From Liolophura sinensis (lineage: Eukaryota > Mollusca > Polyplacophora > Chitonida > Chitonidae), in the NCBI RefSeq assembly GCF_032854445.1, contig NC_088300.1, positions 81,259,084 through 81,323,083 on the forward strand: a DNA stretch of 64,000 nucleotides. The letters run 5' to 3'. Of the stretch, positions 23,450-35,600 are shown in pieces; within the stretch, counting starts at the first letter, position 1, and each line of letters opens with the position of its first letter. Both the position numbers and the translations under genes were made by a program. The notes below the pieces were generated by a model that saw nothing but the letters and a program-made list of their open reading frames with translations, did no database searches and was not told the origin of the DNA.

Positions 23450-23825
23450 GCTGCCTGACTTTTTTACACTGACGGGTTCCTCAGTGAGGAGTTACTGTTG
23501 TCTCTCCCTACACTAATGGGTTCCCCACTGAGGAGTTACAGATGTCTGTTCCTGCATTGATGGGTTTCCCACTGAGAAATTACCACTGTCTGTTCCTACA
23601 TTGATGGGTTTCTCACTGAGGAGTTACCACTGTCTGTTCCTACATTGATGGGTTTCCCACTGAGGAGTTACCACAGTCTGTCCCTACACTGATAGGTTCT
23701 CCTCCGAGTAGTTTCCACTGTCTGCCCCGCACTGACAGCATTGGCACTGACTAGTTACCACTGTCGGTCCCTATACTGACAGGGTTTGCACTGAGGAGTT
23801 ACCACTGTCTGTCCCTACACTCAGG
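23450..23825 (+). repeat. 45-bp minisatellite after SERGEF stop
   Basis: About 8 units keyed by 'tgatgggtttcccactgagg' and 'gttaccactgtctg', probably in the 3' UTR. Confidence 0.85.
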
Positions 23826-24053
23826 GAACACAAAACATTTCAGAATGAAGTACATGTAATATAAATTTGTTCTATTCTATCAAATATCATTTGTTACATT
23901 TTAATGAAACATGTATACATTCTCTGAATGGTTCCTCTGAAGATTCTGAATACAGAGTATGCTACAGTAAAGAAAGCTACAATCGTTGAACATTCATTTT
24001 TACTGTGTTGTCACAGATGTCTGTTTATTGTTTGTCTTTACACATTGTTTTAT

Positions 24054-24078
24054 AATAAAAGTATAATTGAATAATAAA
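24054..24078 (+). terminator. Likely SERGEF polyadenylation signals
   Basis: Two AATAAA hexamers at 24054-24059 and 24073-24078, about 750 bp after the SERGEF stop, with T-rich sequence nearby. Another lies at 24251. Which is used is not visible. Confidence 0.45.
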
Positions 24079-24569
24079 TTGTTTGGGGTCAGTGGGTGAT
24101 CTTTCCCCAGCTGAGTATCTGCACAGTCAATTTAGATTTCAAGGAGCAATATTTACACCTGTAATGATATGAAATGAGACCACATTGATTAACTGAAGAT
24201 TAAAGCTATCCTTACAACTGGTGTATTAAAAAATATGTCTGTTATATGTAAATAAAAAATATGTATATAACTGTACAAGAACATATTGTATTCTGCTGCC
24301 CTATATCTCATTATCAAGGGCAGTAAATCTAGGACGAGACCGCTTTAGTCCATGTATGAACACGTCACACACTTAGTACATGCTTACAACCATTCTGATC
24401 AGTATACTGCTGGGCGTCTCTAAAGAAGCTGTGAGATACTGAAGCAGACAAATAAAGCATTCCGATTTTAACCATGTTTTTAACCAAGCATCTGAGGAAC
24501 AAGTCTGAACAACACTGACAAACTGGACCACCCAAAATCCACTAACCCTGACATACATGTACATGAGGT

Positions 24570-24865
24570 ATAAAACATAGGGTAACAAGTATCAAGTGGT
24601 GCTAAGCCACATGGACATGGGGTAATACAAGTGGTGCTAAGCCACATAGACATGGGGTAATACAAGTATCAAGTGGTGCTAAGCCACATAGACATGGGGT
24701 AATACAAGTATCAAGTGGTGCTAAGTCACATAGACATGGGGTAATACAAGTATCAAGTGGTGCTAAGCCACATGGACATGGGGCAATACAAGTATCAAGT
24801 GATGCTAAGCCGCATGGATATGGGGTAATACAAGTATCAAGAGGTGCTAAGCCACATGAATATGT
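24570..24865. repeat. About 43-bp minisatellite between convergent genes
   Basis: About 7 units keyed by 'agtggtgctaagccacatag' and 'acatggggtaatac'. Confidence 0.88.
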
Positions 24866-24904
24866 AAGACCACCTAGACAGGATTCTCCAGAAAACTTCA
24901 TACA

Positions 24905-25260
24905 TCAGTTGTGAGCAGGCAATGAGTTAACACCAGAACACCTGTCACAAGAACCTGATCAGCAAATATCCCACTAAAGGTCCTATCACAGACATTTACA
25001 CAAACACAGCCTCCATCCATCACATCAGGTGTGAGCAGGCATTGTGTTAACACCAGAACACCTGTCACAAGAACATGATCAGCAATATCCCACTAAACGT
25101 CCTATCACAGACATTTACACAAACACAGCCTCCATCCATCACATCAGGTGTGAGCAGGCATTAACACCAGAACACCTGTCACAAGAACATGATCAGCAAT
25201 ATCCCACTAAAGGTCCTATCACAGACATTTACACAAACACAGCCTCCATTCATCACATAC
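24905..25260. repeat. About 110-bp tandem repeat, three units
   Basis: Units contain 'aacaccagaacacctgtcac' and 'cctatcacagacatttacac'. Location fits the receptor 3' flank or UTR. Confidence 0.88.
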
Positions 25261-26330
25261 ATCTATATACGAAACCATCAACGATCTCTCTCATGACTGC
25301 CTTCATTGGCCTGCCTTCATAAGAAACACATCAGGAAATCACATTATGGAAAATTACTACCAATTATCAAAAGCTTATTACAAATTTTATATTTACACAA
25401 TTATCACAGAAATCTCACATTGAAAAATATCCTACCTACAGTTGCTTATAAAATATATGTACAAATATACAAATTATAGTCAGCATTAACATATTTTCAT
25501 TTACATACATGTAGTATAGGAGTTGCCACACAATCTAATCCAATGGCATGGGTCTTTAACCAGACCTACAGGAAAATCGGGATTACATGGTCAGTAGCTA
25601 TTCACCTACAAGTGGTTGTTACTACATGCATCCTCTCTCTGTCAGCAGATTAGTATTGTGTAGTGTATGTTGACACGGGACTTGATTAGAGTGTGACATC
25701 ACAGGTGATGTCTGCTGTTCCTATAAATGATGCTTTGGCACTTGACTGGCCAATAATCTCAACATCTTAGCACCAACACACACAGTGTGACACAATTCAG
25801 TCTTTCATCAACAAGCTAGTCGACTTAATCTATTACCGGGTATCTCCAGTGCCTAAGACTAGACATATAGGTGTAAATATATTCTCAGTACAGCTTTCTG
25901 GCCATATTTATACAGGCCTATATGTATGTATTGCTATTCCCATTGACAGAATCAATGGACAACATTACAACTCTTTCTCAGTAGAACCGCTACATGGAAT
26001 TAAGTGTTCATAGAATATGTACATTATGCTATCAATATGTTTCCATGATAATATATTTATGTAAATCTGCTTTGTTCTGGTTAAGAAATCTGATTTGCTG
26101 CGGTAGAATAAATAAGGCAAAAACCATACAAAAAAAACAAAGCACCATGAAAGGGTTATAGTGAGATGAAATATCAAGTTAAAATGTCCAAAAAAATTGT
26201 ATACCATGAAGTGTTGCACATAGACTTGTAGAAGTTCAAATCATTATACACCATGTACCTACTACATGATTATGAGTGATCACAGCATAGAAATACATGA
26301 GTATTTTTACTGGAATTGAGTCAGGGATTG
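25261..26330. other. Intergenic/3' UTR interval without supported feature
   Basis: AT-rich, no exon or SINE recognised. It lies downstream of the receptor stop and may hold its 3' UTR. Confidence 0.4.
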
Positions 26331-26332
26331 TG

Positions 26333-26548
26333 TTAAAATACCATATACACAGTGCCTCTGCTAGCTGTGGACTGAGTTAAGGCTTGAGTCAGAAAGGATG
26401 GCTGTTATAATCCTGTGTAGAGAGTGACTCTGCTGGCTGTGGACTGGGTCAAGGCTTGAGTCAGAAAGGATGGCTGTTATAATCCTGTGTAGACAGTGCC
26501 TCTGCTGGCTGTGGACTGAGTCAAGGCTTCCCGCTCTCCCTGATCCAT
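26333..26548 (-). repeat. 72-bp repeat of receptor C-terminal codons and stop
   Basis: Three units with exact 72-bp spacing. On the minus strand each has the tail coding sequence (AAGCCTTGACTCAGTCCACA) and GGATTATAA. Only the first unit read (highest coordinates) is coding. Confidence 0.9.
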
Positions 26549-26610
26549 TAACCTCCTTCGTCGTTTTCTATAAAACTGTCCTACTACACACAGCGTAAAG
26601 AGGATGACCA
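26477..26610 (-). CDS. Receptor exon 15 (TM end, cytoplasmic tail, stop)
   Basis: 134 nt from acceptor gcatttcag, phase 1. It encodes VVILFTLCVVGQFYRKRRRR, then a short tail ending RGTVYTGL and TAA at 26477-26479. The tail and stop are repeated twice more in the 3' UTR with a 72-bp period. Confidence 0.85.
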
Positions 26611-29600
26611 CTGAAATGCAGAGAGCATCTTGTCACAAAACTGACCAGGAACTAGTGATTAAATCACAGGTATGATACACTAACTGACAGGTATGATACA
26701 CTGACGGAGCACTATTGACTAAATCACTGCTATGATACACCGACATGTATGCCACACTAATTGACAGGGCACTACTGATTAAATCACAGGTATGATACAC
26801 TAACTGACAGGGCACTTGATTAAATCACAGGTATGACACAGACAGGTATGATACAATAACTGACAGGTCTCTAGTGATTAAATCACAGGTATGACATTAA
26901 CTGACACGGCACTACTGATTAAGTCACAGGTATGATACACTCACTGTCCGGGTACTATTGATCAAATCACAGGTATGATATACTGACAGGTATGACAGAA
27001 ACAGGGCACTATTGATTAAATCACAGGTATGATGCACTAACTTAAAAACATTATTTATTACATGACAGGTATGATACACTAACTGACAAGGCACTATCGA
27101 TTAAGTTAAAGGAATGATGCACTAGTGGATGGGGCAATATTGATTGCATCATGCACTAACTGACCAGGCACTATTTATTGTATCATGCACTAACTCACTT
27201 TATGCTGAAATGTAACTGCTACAAACACAATATACAAATGTCCTGCATTTATATGGCATAGAATATTTTCTCTCTGTTAGGTGTTAGCCGAGTTATTGCT
27301 TACCTGTGGCAGATATTAGTTGTGTTCCTACATGTACATGTACTCACCTATGGTAGGTGTTAGCTGTGTTCCTGTTCACCTGTGGCAGGTGTCAGTTGTG
27401 TTCCTGCTCACCTGTGGCATGTGTTAGCTGTGTTCCTGCTCACCTGTGGTAGGTGTTAGCTGTGTTCCTGCTTACCTGTGGCAGGTGTTAGTTGTGCTCC
27501 TACGTGTACATGTACTCACCTGTGGTAGGTGTTAGCTGTGTTATTGCTCTTCCGTGGTAGGGGTTAGCTGTGTTCCTGCTCAACCTGTGGTAGGTCTTAG
27601 CTGTGTTCCTGCTCACCTGTTGTAGGTGTTAGTTGTGTTCCTACATGTACATGTACTCACCTGTGGTAGGTGTTGACTGTGTTCCTGCTCACCTGTGGCA
27701 TGTGTTAGTTGTGTTCTACATGTACATGTACTCACCTGTGGTAGGTGTTAACTGTGTTGCTGCTCACCTGTGGTAGGTTATAGCTGTGTTGCTGCTCATC
27801 TGTTGTAGGTGTTAGCTGTGTTGCTGCTCACCTGTAGCAGGTGTAAGCTGTGTTAATACATGTCCTCACCTGTGGTAGGTGTTATCTGTGTTGCTGCTCC
27901 CCTGTGGTAGGTGTTAGGTGTGTTCCTGCCTACCTGTGACAGATGTTAGCTGTCTTACTACTCACCTGTGGCACAGCCTCCAATGATAGCTAGCAGCTCC
28001 TCTGAGGCCGCACACTTATCCCCTTCTATCCTGAACAACGGCTGATTGCATGTGTCAGTTGCTTGTTACCCCCTGGGCACAATGTGTTCTTGGGGCATGG
28101 TTGTGGGTCACAAGATGCACACTGTATGAAAACAAGCATATTACATGTATTAATAGTTTGTATCATCATCCATTAAGAGCGCGCACTTGCTCAGAAGGTG
28201 AAACGCTTCCTCGCTCTGGCAGTTTGTGCAACATAAGGGAAAACGTTTTATCAGATGAAATTTTTTTTATTTTATCAATGAAATATGCAGCATTCGTTAA
28301 ACATGTTAAAATGTCATGAGTATTGAAAAAGAGGAAATGTCTGGCTGCTGCCTGATCTAAATGTCAACATGATACTGACAGTAATGTGCTTGACAACAAA
28401 GTCACAAGGTCCCTGTCTGACTTACTGGACAGAAGTGGCCACCCGGACAGCCGATACAGTCCTTACAACAAAGTCCCTGTCTGATTTACTGACAGAAGTG
28501 GTCGCCCGGACAGCCGATACAGTCCTTACAACAAGGTCCCTGTCTGACTTACTAGACAGAAGTGGCCACCCGGACAGCCGATACAGTCCTTACAACAAGG
28601 TCCTGTCTGACTTACTAGACAGAAGTGGCCACCCCGACAGCCGATACAGTCCTTACAACAAGGTCCCTGTCTGACTTACTGGACAGAAGATGCCCTGTGG
28701 ACAGTCCTTACAACAAGGTCCCTGTCTGATTTACTGGACAGAAGTGGCCACACGGACAGTGCTTAAAACAAGGTCCCTGTCTGGCTAAATATTAGACAGA
28801 AGTGGCCACGTGGACAGCTGATACAGACCTTTACAAGGTCACTGTCTGACTTACTGGACAGAAGTGGCCAGGTGGACAGCTGATACAGTCTTTACAAGGT
28901 CACTGTCTGACTTACTGGACAGAAGTAGCCAGGTGGACAGCTGATACAGACTTTAACAAGGTCACTGTCTGACTTCCTGGACAGAAGTGGCCACGTGGTC
29001 AGCTGATACAGACTTTACAAGGTCACTGTCTGACTTATTGGACAGAAGTGGCCACGTGGACAGCTGATACAGGTCTTTACAAGGTCACTGTCTGACTTAC
29101 TGGACAGAAGTAGCCACGTGGACAGCTGATACAGACTTTACAAGGTCACTGTCTGACTTACTGGACAGAAGTGGCCACGTGGACAGCTGATACAGACTTT
29201 ACAAGGTCACTGTCTGACTTCCTGGACAGAAGTGGCCACGTGGACAGCTGATACAGACTTTACAAGGTCACTGTCTGACTTACTGGACAGAAGTGGCCAC
29301 GTGACAGCTGATACAGTCCTTATAGCAAGGTCCCCTGTGTAACTTCCTGGACAGAAGTGGCCACGTGGACAGCTGATACAGACTTAACAAGGTGACTGTC
29401 TGACTTACTGGACAGAAGTGGCCACGTGGACAGCTGATACAGACTTTACAAGGTCACTGCTCTGACTTACTGGACAGAAGTGGCCACGTGGACAGCCGAT
29501 ACAATCTTTACAAGGTCACTGTCTGACTTACTGGACAGAAGTGGCCACGTGGACAGCCGATACAGTCCTTATAGCAAGGTCCCTGTGTAACTTCCTGGAC

Positions 29601-32600
29601 AGAAGTGGCCACGTGGACAGCTGATACAGACTTTACAAGGTCACTGTCTAACTTCCTGGACAGAAGTGGCCACGTGGACAGCTAATACAGACTTTACAAG
29701 GTCACTGTGTAGCTTCCTGGACAGAAGTGGCCACGTGGACAGCTGATACAGACTTTACAAGGTCACTGTCTGACTTACTGGACAGAAGTGGCCACGTGGA
29801 CAGCTGATACAGACTTTACAAGGTCACTGTCTGACTTCCTGGACAGAAGTGGACAGCTGACACAGTCTTTACAAGGTCACTGTCTGACTTACTGGACAGA
29901 AGTGGCCACGTGACAGCTGATACAGACTTTACAAGGTCCCCGTGTAACTTCCTGGACAGAAGTGGCACGTGGACAGCTGATATAGACTTTACAAGGTCAC
30001 TGTCTGACTTCCTGGACAGAAGTGGCCACGTGGACAGCTGATACAGACTTTACAAGGTCACTGTCTGACTTACTGGACAGAAGTGGCCACGTGGACAGCT
30101 GATACAGTCCTTATAGCAAGGTCCCTGTGTAACTTCCTGGACAGAAGTGGCCACGTGGACAGCTGATACAGACTTAACAAGCTCACTGTCTGACTTACTG
30201 GACAGAAGTGGCCACGTGGACAGCTGATACAGACTTTACAAGGTTACTGTCTGACTTACTGGACAGAAGTGGCCACGTGGACAGCTGATACAGTTTTTAC
30301 AAGGTCACTGTCTGACTTACTGGACAGAAGTGGCCACGTGGACAGCAGATACAGTCCTTATAGCAAGGTCCCTGTGTAATTTCCTGGACAGAAGTGGCCA
30401 CGTGGACAGCTGATACAGACTTTACAAGGTCACTGCCTAACTTCCTGGACAGAAGTGGCCACGTGGACAGCTGATACAGACTTTACAAGGTCACTGTCTG
30501 ACTTACTGGACAGAAGTGGCCACATGGACAGCTGATACAGTCCTTACAACAAGGTCCCTGTCTGACTTACTGGACAGAAGTGGCCACATGGACAGCTGAT
30601 ACAGACTTTACAAGTCACTGTCTGACTTACTGGACAGAAGTGGCCACGTGGACAGCTGATATAGACTTTACAAGGTCACTGTCTGACTTACTGGACAGAA
30701 GTGGCCACATGGACAGCTGATACAGACTTTACAAGGTCACTGTCTGACTTACTGGACAGAAGTGGCCACGTGGACAGCTGATACATACTTTACAAGGTCA
30801 CTGTCTGACTTCCTGGACAGAAGTGGCCACGTGGACAGCTGATACAGACTTTACAAGGTCACTGTCTGACTTACTGGACAGATGTGGCCACGTGGACAGC
30901 TGATACAGTCCTTATAGCAAGGTCCCTGTGTAGCTTCCTGGACAGAAGTGGCCACGTGGACAGCTGATACAGATTTTACAAGGTCACTGTCTGACTCACT
31001 GGACAGAAGTGGCCACGTTGACAGCTGATATAGACTTTACAAGGTCACTGTCTGACTTACTGGACAGAAGTGGCCAGGTGGACAGCTGATACAGTCTTTA
31101 CAAGGTCACTGTCTGACTTACTGGACAGAAGTGGCCACGGGGACAGCTGATACAGACTTTACAAGGTCACTGTCTGACTTACTGGACAGAAGTGGCCACG
31201 TGGACAGCTGATACAGACTTTACAAGGTCACTGTCTGACTTACTGGACAGAAGTGGCCACGTGGACAGCTGATATAGACTTTACAAGGTCACTGTCTGAC
31301 TTCCTGGACAGAAGTGGCCACGTGGACAGCTGATACAGACTTTACAAGGTCACTGTCTGACTTCCTGGACAGAAGTGGCCACGTGGACAGCTGATACAGA
31401 CTTTACAAGGTCACTGTCTGACTTACTGGACAGAAGTGGCCACGTGGACAGGAGATACAGTCTTTACAAGGTCACTGTCTGACTTACTGGACAGAAGTAG
31501 CCAGCTGGACAGCTGATACAGTCTTTACAAGGTCACGGTCTGACTTATTGGACAGAAGTGGCCACGTGGACAGCTGATACAGACTTTACAAAGTCACTGT
31601 CTGACTTACTGGACAGAAGTGGCCACGTGGACAGCTGATACAGGCTTTACAAGGTCCCCGTGTAACTTCCTGGACAGAAGTGGCCACGTGGACAGCTGAT
31701 ACAGACTTTACAAGGTTACTGTCTGACTTCCTGGACAGAAGTGGCCACGTGGACAGCTGATACAGACTTTACAAGGTCACTGTCTGACTTACTGGACAGA
31801 AGTGGCCACGTGGACAGCAGATACAGTCTTTACAAGGTCACTGTCTGACTTACTGGACAGAAGTAGCCAGGTGGACAGAGGATACATTTCTTAGCGCCAA
31901 AGTCCGTCTGGTATGATCCGTCCGCACACTGCTCACACAGGTCACTACCTGGAATGGCTTTTGCTTTTCCTGTCAAACAATCATTTATTTATTTCATGTT
32001 TATTTGCATGTTGCTTAATGCTATACAGAAGGATTTTTCACATATGGGATGGAGGAAGTGTCCTCTGACCTTTGGCAAGTGACTGACAAACATGTGCAGA
32101 CATATTCAGCAGACAAGTGGTTTTCAATGATAGTTCAAAGGATAGTTTAGGCAAACACCCAAACAAGCATTGTTATTCACCCAGTGTCACCAAGGCCTTG
32201 CAGGCAGTGGAGTAGAAGAATTCAACAAGCTGTGCATGTACTTGAACTTGATACCTTTCTTCTAGTGGAATAAAGATTTCATGCTACATACACACTTCTA
32301 ATTAGACTGTACGTGTAAACATAGATTTACCTGCTTTTATTACCTTTTTTTATTGATTTGAAGCAATACCAAAATAAAAGCAAAATAGACAGGCATGAAA
32401 GGTAGTGACTAGCCTCAAACACATGGCCTTTACTCCATACCTAACAGTCAACTTACATACCCACTGACTCACATCCTCATTGTACACCTACATTCTTCAA
32501 TACCAGCCTTGCTCTCCCCTGTGTAATATTTCAGTCACAAAATACTGAGACACATGCAATGTATACGCTACCTGGTTCACACAAAGTACAGTTTTCCGCG

Positions 32601-35600
32601 CCTTCCTTCACAGCTTCCTCGCCTGCAGCACACACCTCACAGACTTCACAGGCCGGTTCACTGCAACATGATCAGGGGTAAGAATCAGCCATTGTACACA
32701 GACACCACAACATTGCTCACCTACATAACATGCATGTACACACCTCACAGACTTCACAGGCCAGTTCACTGCAACATGATCAGGGGTAAGAATCAGCCAT
32801 TGTACACAGACACCACAACATTGCTCACCTACATAACATGCATGTACACACCTCACAGACTTCACAGGCCAGTTCACTGCAACATGATCAGGGGTAAGAA
32901 TCAGCCATTGTACACAGACACCACAACATTGCTCACCTACATAACATGCATGTACACACCTCACAGACTTCACAGGCCGGTTCACTGCAACATGATCAGG
33001 GGTAAGAATCAGCCATTGTACACAGACACCACAACATTGCTCACCTACGTAACATGCATGTACACACCTCACAGACTTCACAGGCCAGTTCACTGCAACA
33101 TGATCAGGGGTAAGAATCAGCCATTGTACACAGACACCACAACATTGCTCACCTACGTAACATGCATGTACACACCTCACAGACTTCACAGGCCAGTTCA
33201 CTGCAACATGATCATGGGTAAGAATCAGCCATTGTACACAGACACCACAACATTGCTCACCTACATAACATGCATGTACACACCTCACAGACTTCACAGG
33301 CCGGTTCACTGCAACATGATCAGGGGTAAGAATCAGCCATTGTACACAACATTGCCATTGTACACAACATTGCTCACCTACATAACATGCATGTACACAC
33401 CTCACAGACCTCACAGGCCGGTTCACTGCAACATGATCAGGGGTAAGAATCAGCCATTGTACACAACATTGCCATTGTACACAACATTGCTCACCTACGT
33501 AACATGCATGTACACACCTCACAGACTTCACAGGCCGGTTCACTGCAGCATGATCAGGGGTAAGAATCAGCCATTGTACACAGACACCACAACATTGCTC
33601 ACCTACGTAACATGCATGTACACACCTCACAGACTTCACAGGCCGGTTCACTGCAACATGATCAGGGGTAAGAGTCAGCCATTGTACACAGACACCACAA
33701 CATTGCTCACCTACATAACATGCATGTACACACCTCACAGACTTCACAGGCCGGTTCACTGCAACATGATCAGGGGTAAGAATCAGCCATTGTACACAGA
33801 CACCACAACATTGCTCACCTACATAACATGCATGTACACACCTCACAGGCTTCACAGGCCGGTTCACTGCAGCATGATCAGGGGTAAGAATCAGCCATTG
33901 TACACAGACACCACAACATTGCTCACCTACATAACATGCATGTACACACCTCACAGACTTCACAGGCCGGTTCACTGCAGCATGATCAGGGGTAAGAATC
34001 AGCCATTGTACACAGACACCACAACATTGCTCACCTACATAACATGCATGTACACACCTCACAGGCTTCACAGGCCGGTTCACTGCAGCATGATCAGGGG
34101 TAAGAATCAGCCATTGTACACAGACACCACAACATTGCTCACCTACATAACATGCATGTACACACCTCACAGACTTCACAGGCCAGTTCACTGCAACATG
34201 ATCAGGGGTAAGAATCAGCCATTGTACACAGACACCACAACATTGCTCACCTACGTAACATGCATGTACACACCTCACAGACTTCACAGGCCAGTTCACT
34301 GCAACACGATCATGGGTAAGAGTCAGCCATTGTACACAACATTGCCATTGTACACAACATTGCTCACCTACATAACATGCATGTACACACCTTACAGACC
34401 TCACAGGCCAGTTCACTGCAACATGATCAGGGGTAAGAATCAGCCATTGTACACAGACACCACAACATTGCTCACCTACATAACATGCATGTACACACCT
34501 CACAGACTTCACAGGCCAGTTCACTGCAACATGATCAGGGGTAAGAGTCAGCCATTGTACACAACATTGCCATTGTACACAACATTGCTCACCTACATAA
34601 CATGCATGTACACACCTCACAGACCTCACAGGCCAGTTCACTGCAACATGATCAGGGGTAAGAATCAGCCATTGTACACAGACACCACAACATTGCTCAC
34701 CTACATAACATGCATGTACACACCTCACAGACTTCACAGGCCGGTTCACTGCAACATGATCAGGGGTAAGAGTCAGCCATTGTACACAGACACCACAACA
34801 TTGCTCACCTACGTAACATGCATGTACACACCTCACAGACTTCACAGGCCGGTTCACTGCAGCATGATCAGGGGTAAGAATCAGCCATTGTACACAGACA
34901 CAACAACATTGCTCACCTACATAACATGCATGTACACACCTCACAGACTTCACAGGCCGGTTCACTGCAACATGATCAGGGGTAAGAGTCAGCCATTGTA
35001 CACAACATTGCTCACCTACATAACATGCATGTACACACCTCACAGACCTCACAGGCCGGTTCACTGCAACATGATCAGGGGTAAGAATCAGCCATTGTAC
35101 ACAGACACCACAACATTGCTCACCTACATAACATGCATGTACACACCTCACAGACTTCACAGGCCGGTTCACTGCAACATGATCAGGGGTAAGAGTCAGC
35201 CATTGTACACAGACACCACAACATTGCTCACCTACATAACATGCATGTACACACCTCACAGACTTCACAGGCCGGTTCACTGCAGCATGATCAGGGGTAA
35301 GAATCAGCCATTGTACACAGACACCACAACATTGCTCACCTACATAACATGCATGTACACACCTCACAGGCTTCACAGGCCGGTTCACTGCAGCATGATC
35401 AGGGGTAAGAATCAGCCATTGTACACAGACACCACAACATTGCTCACCTACATAACATGCATGTACACACCTCACAGACTTCACAGGCCGGTTCACTGCA
35501 ACATGATCAGGGGTAAGAATCAGCCATTGTACACAGACACCACAACATTGCTCACCTACATAACATGCATGTACACACCTCACAGGCTTCACAGGCCGGT

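Noticed and set aside
28395-31853. CRISPR-like appearance of regularly spaced repeats
   Set aside because: Animal nuclear DNA; no distinct spacers, the units are contiguous, and they are copies of the exon 13 edge.
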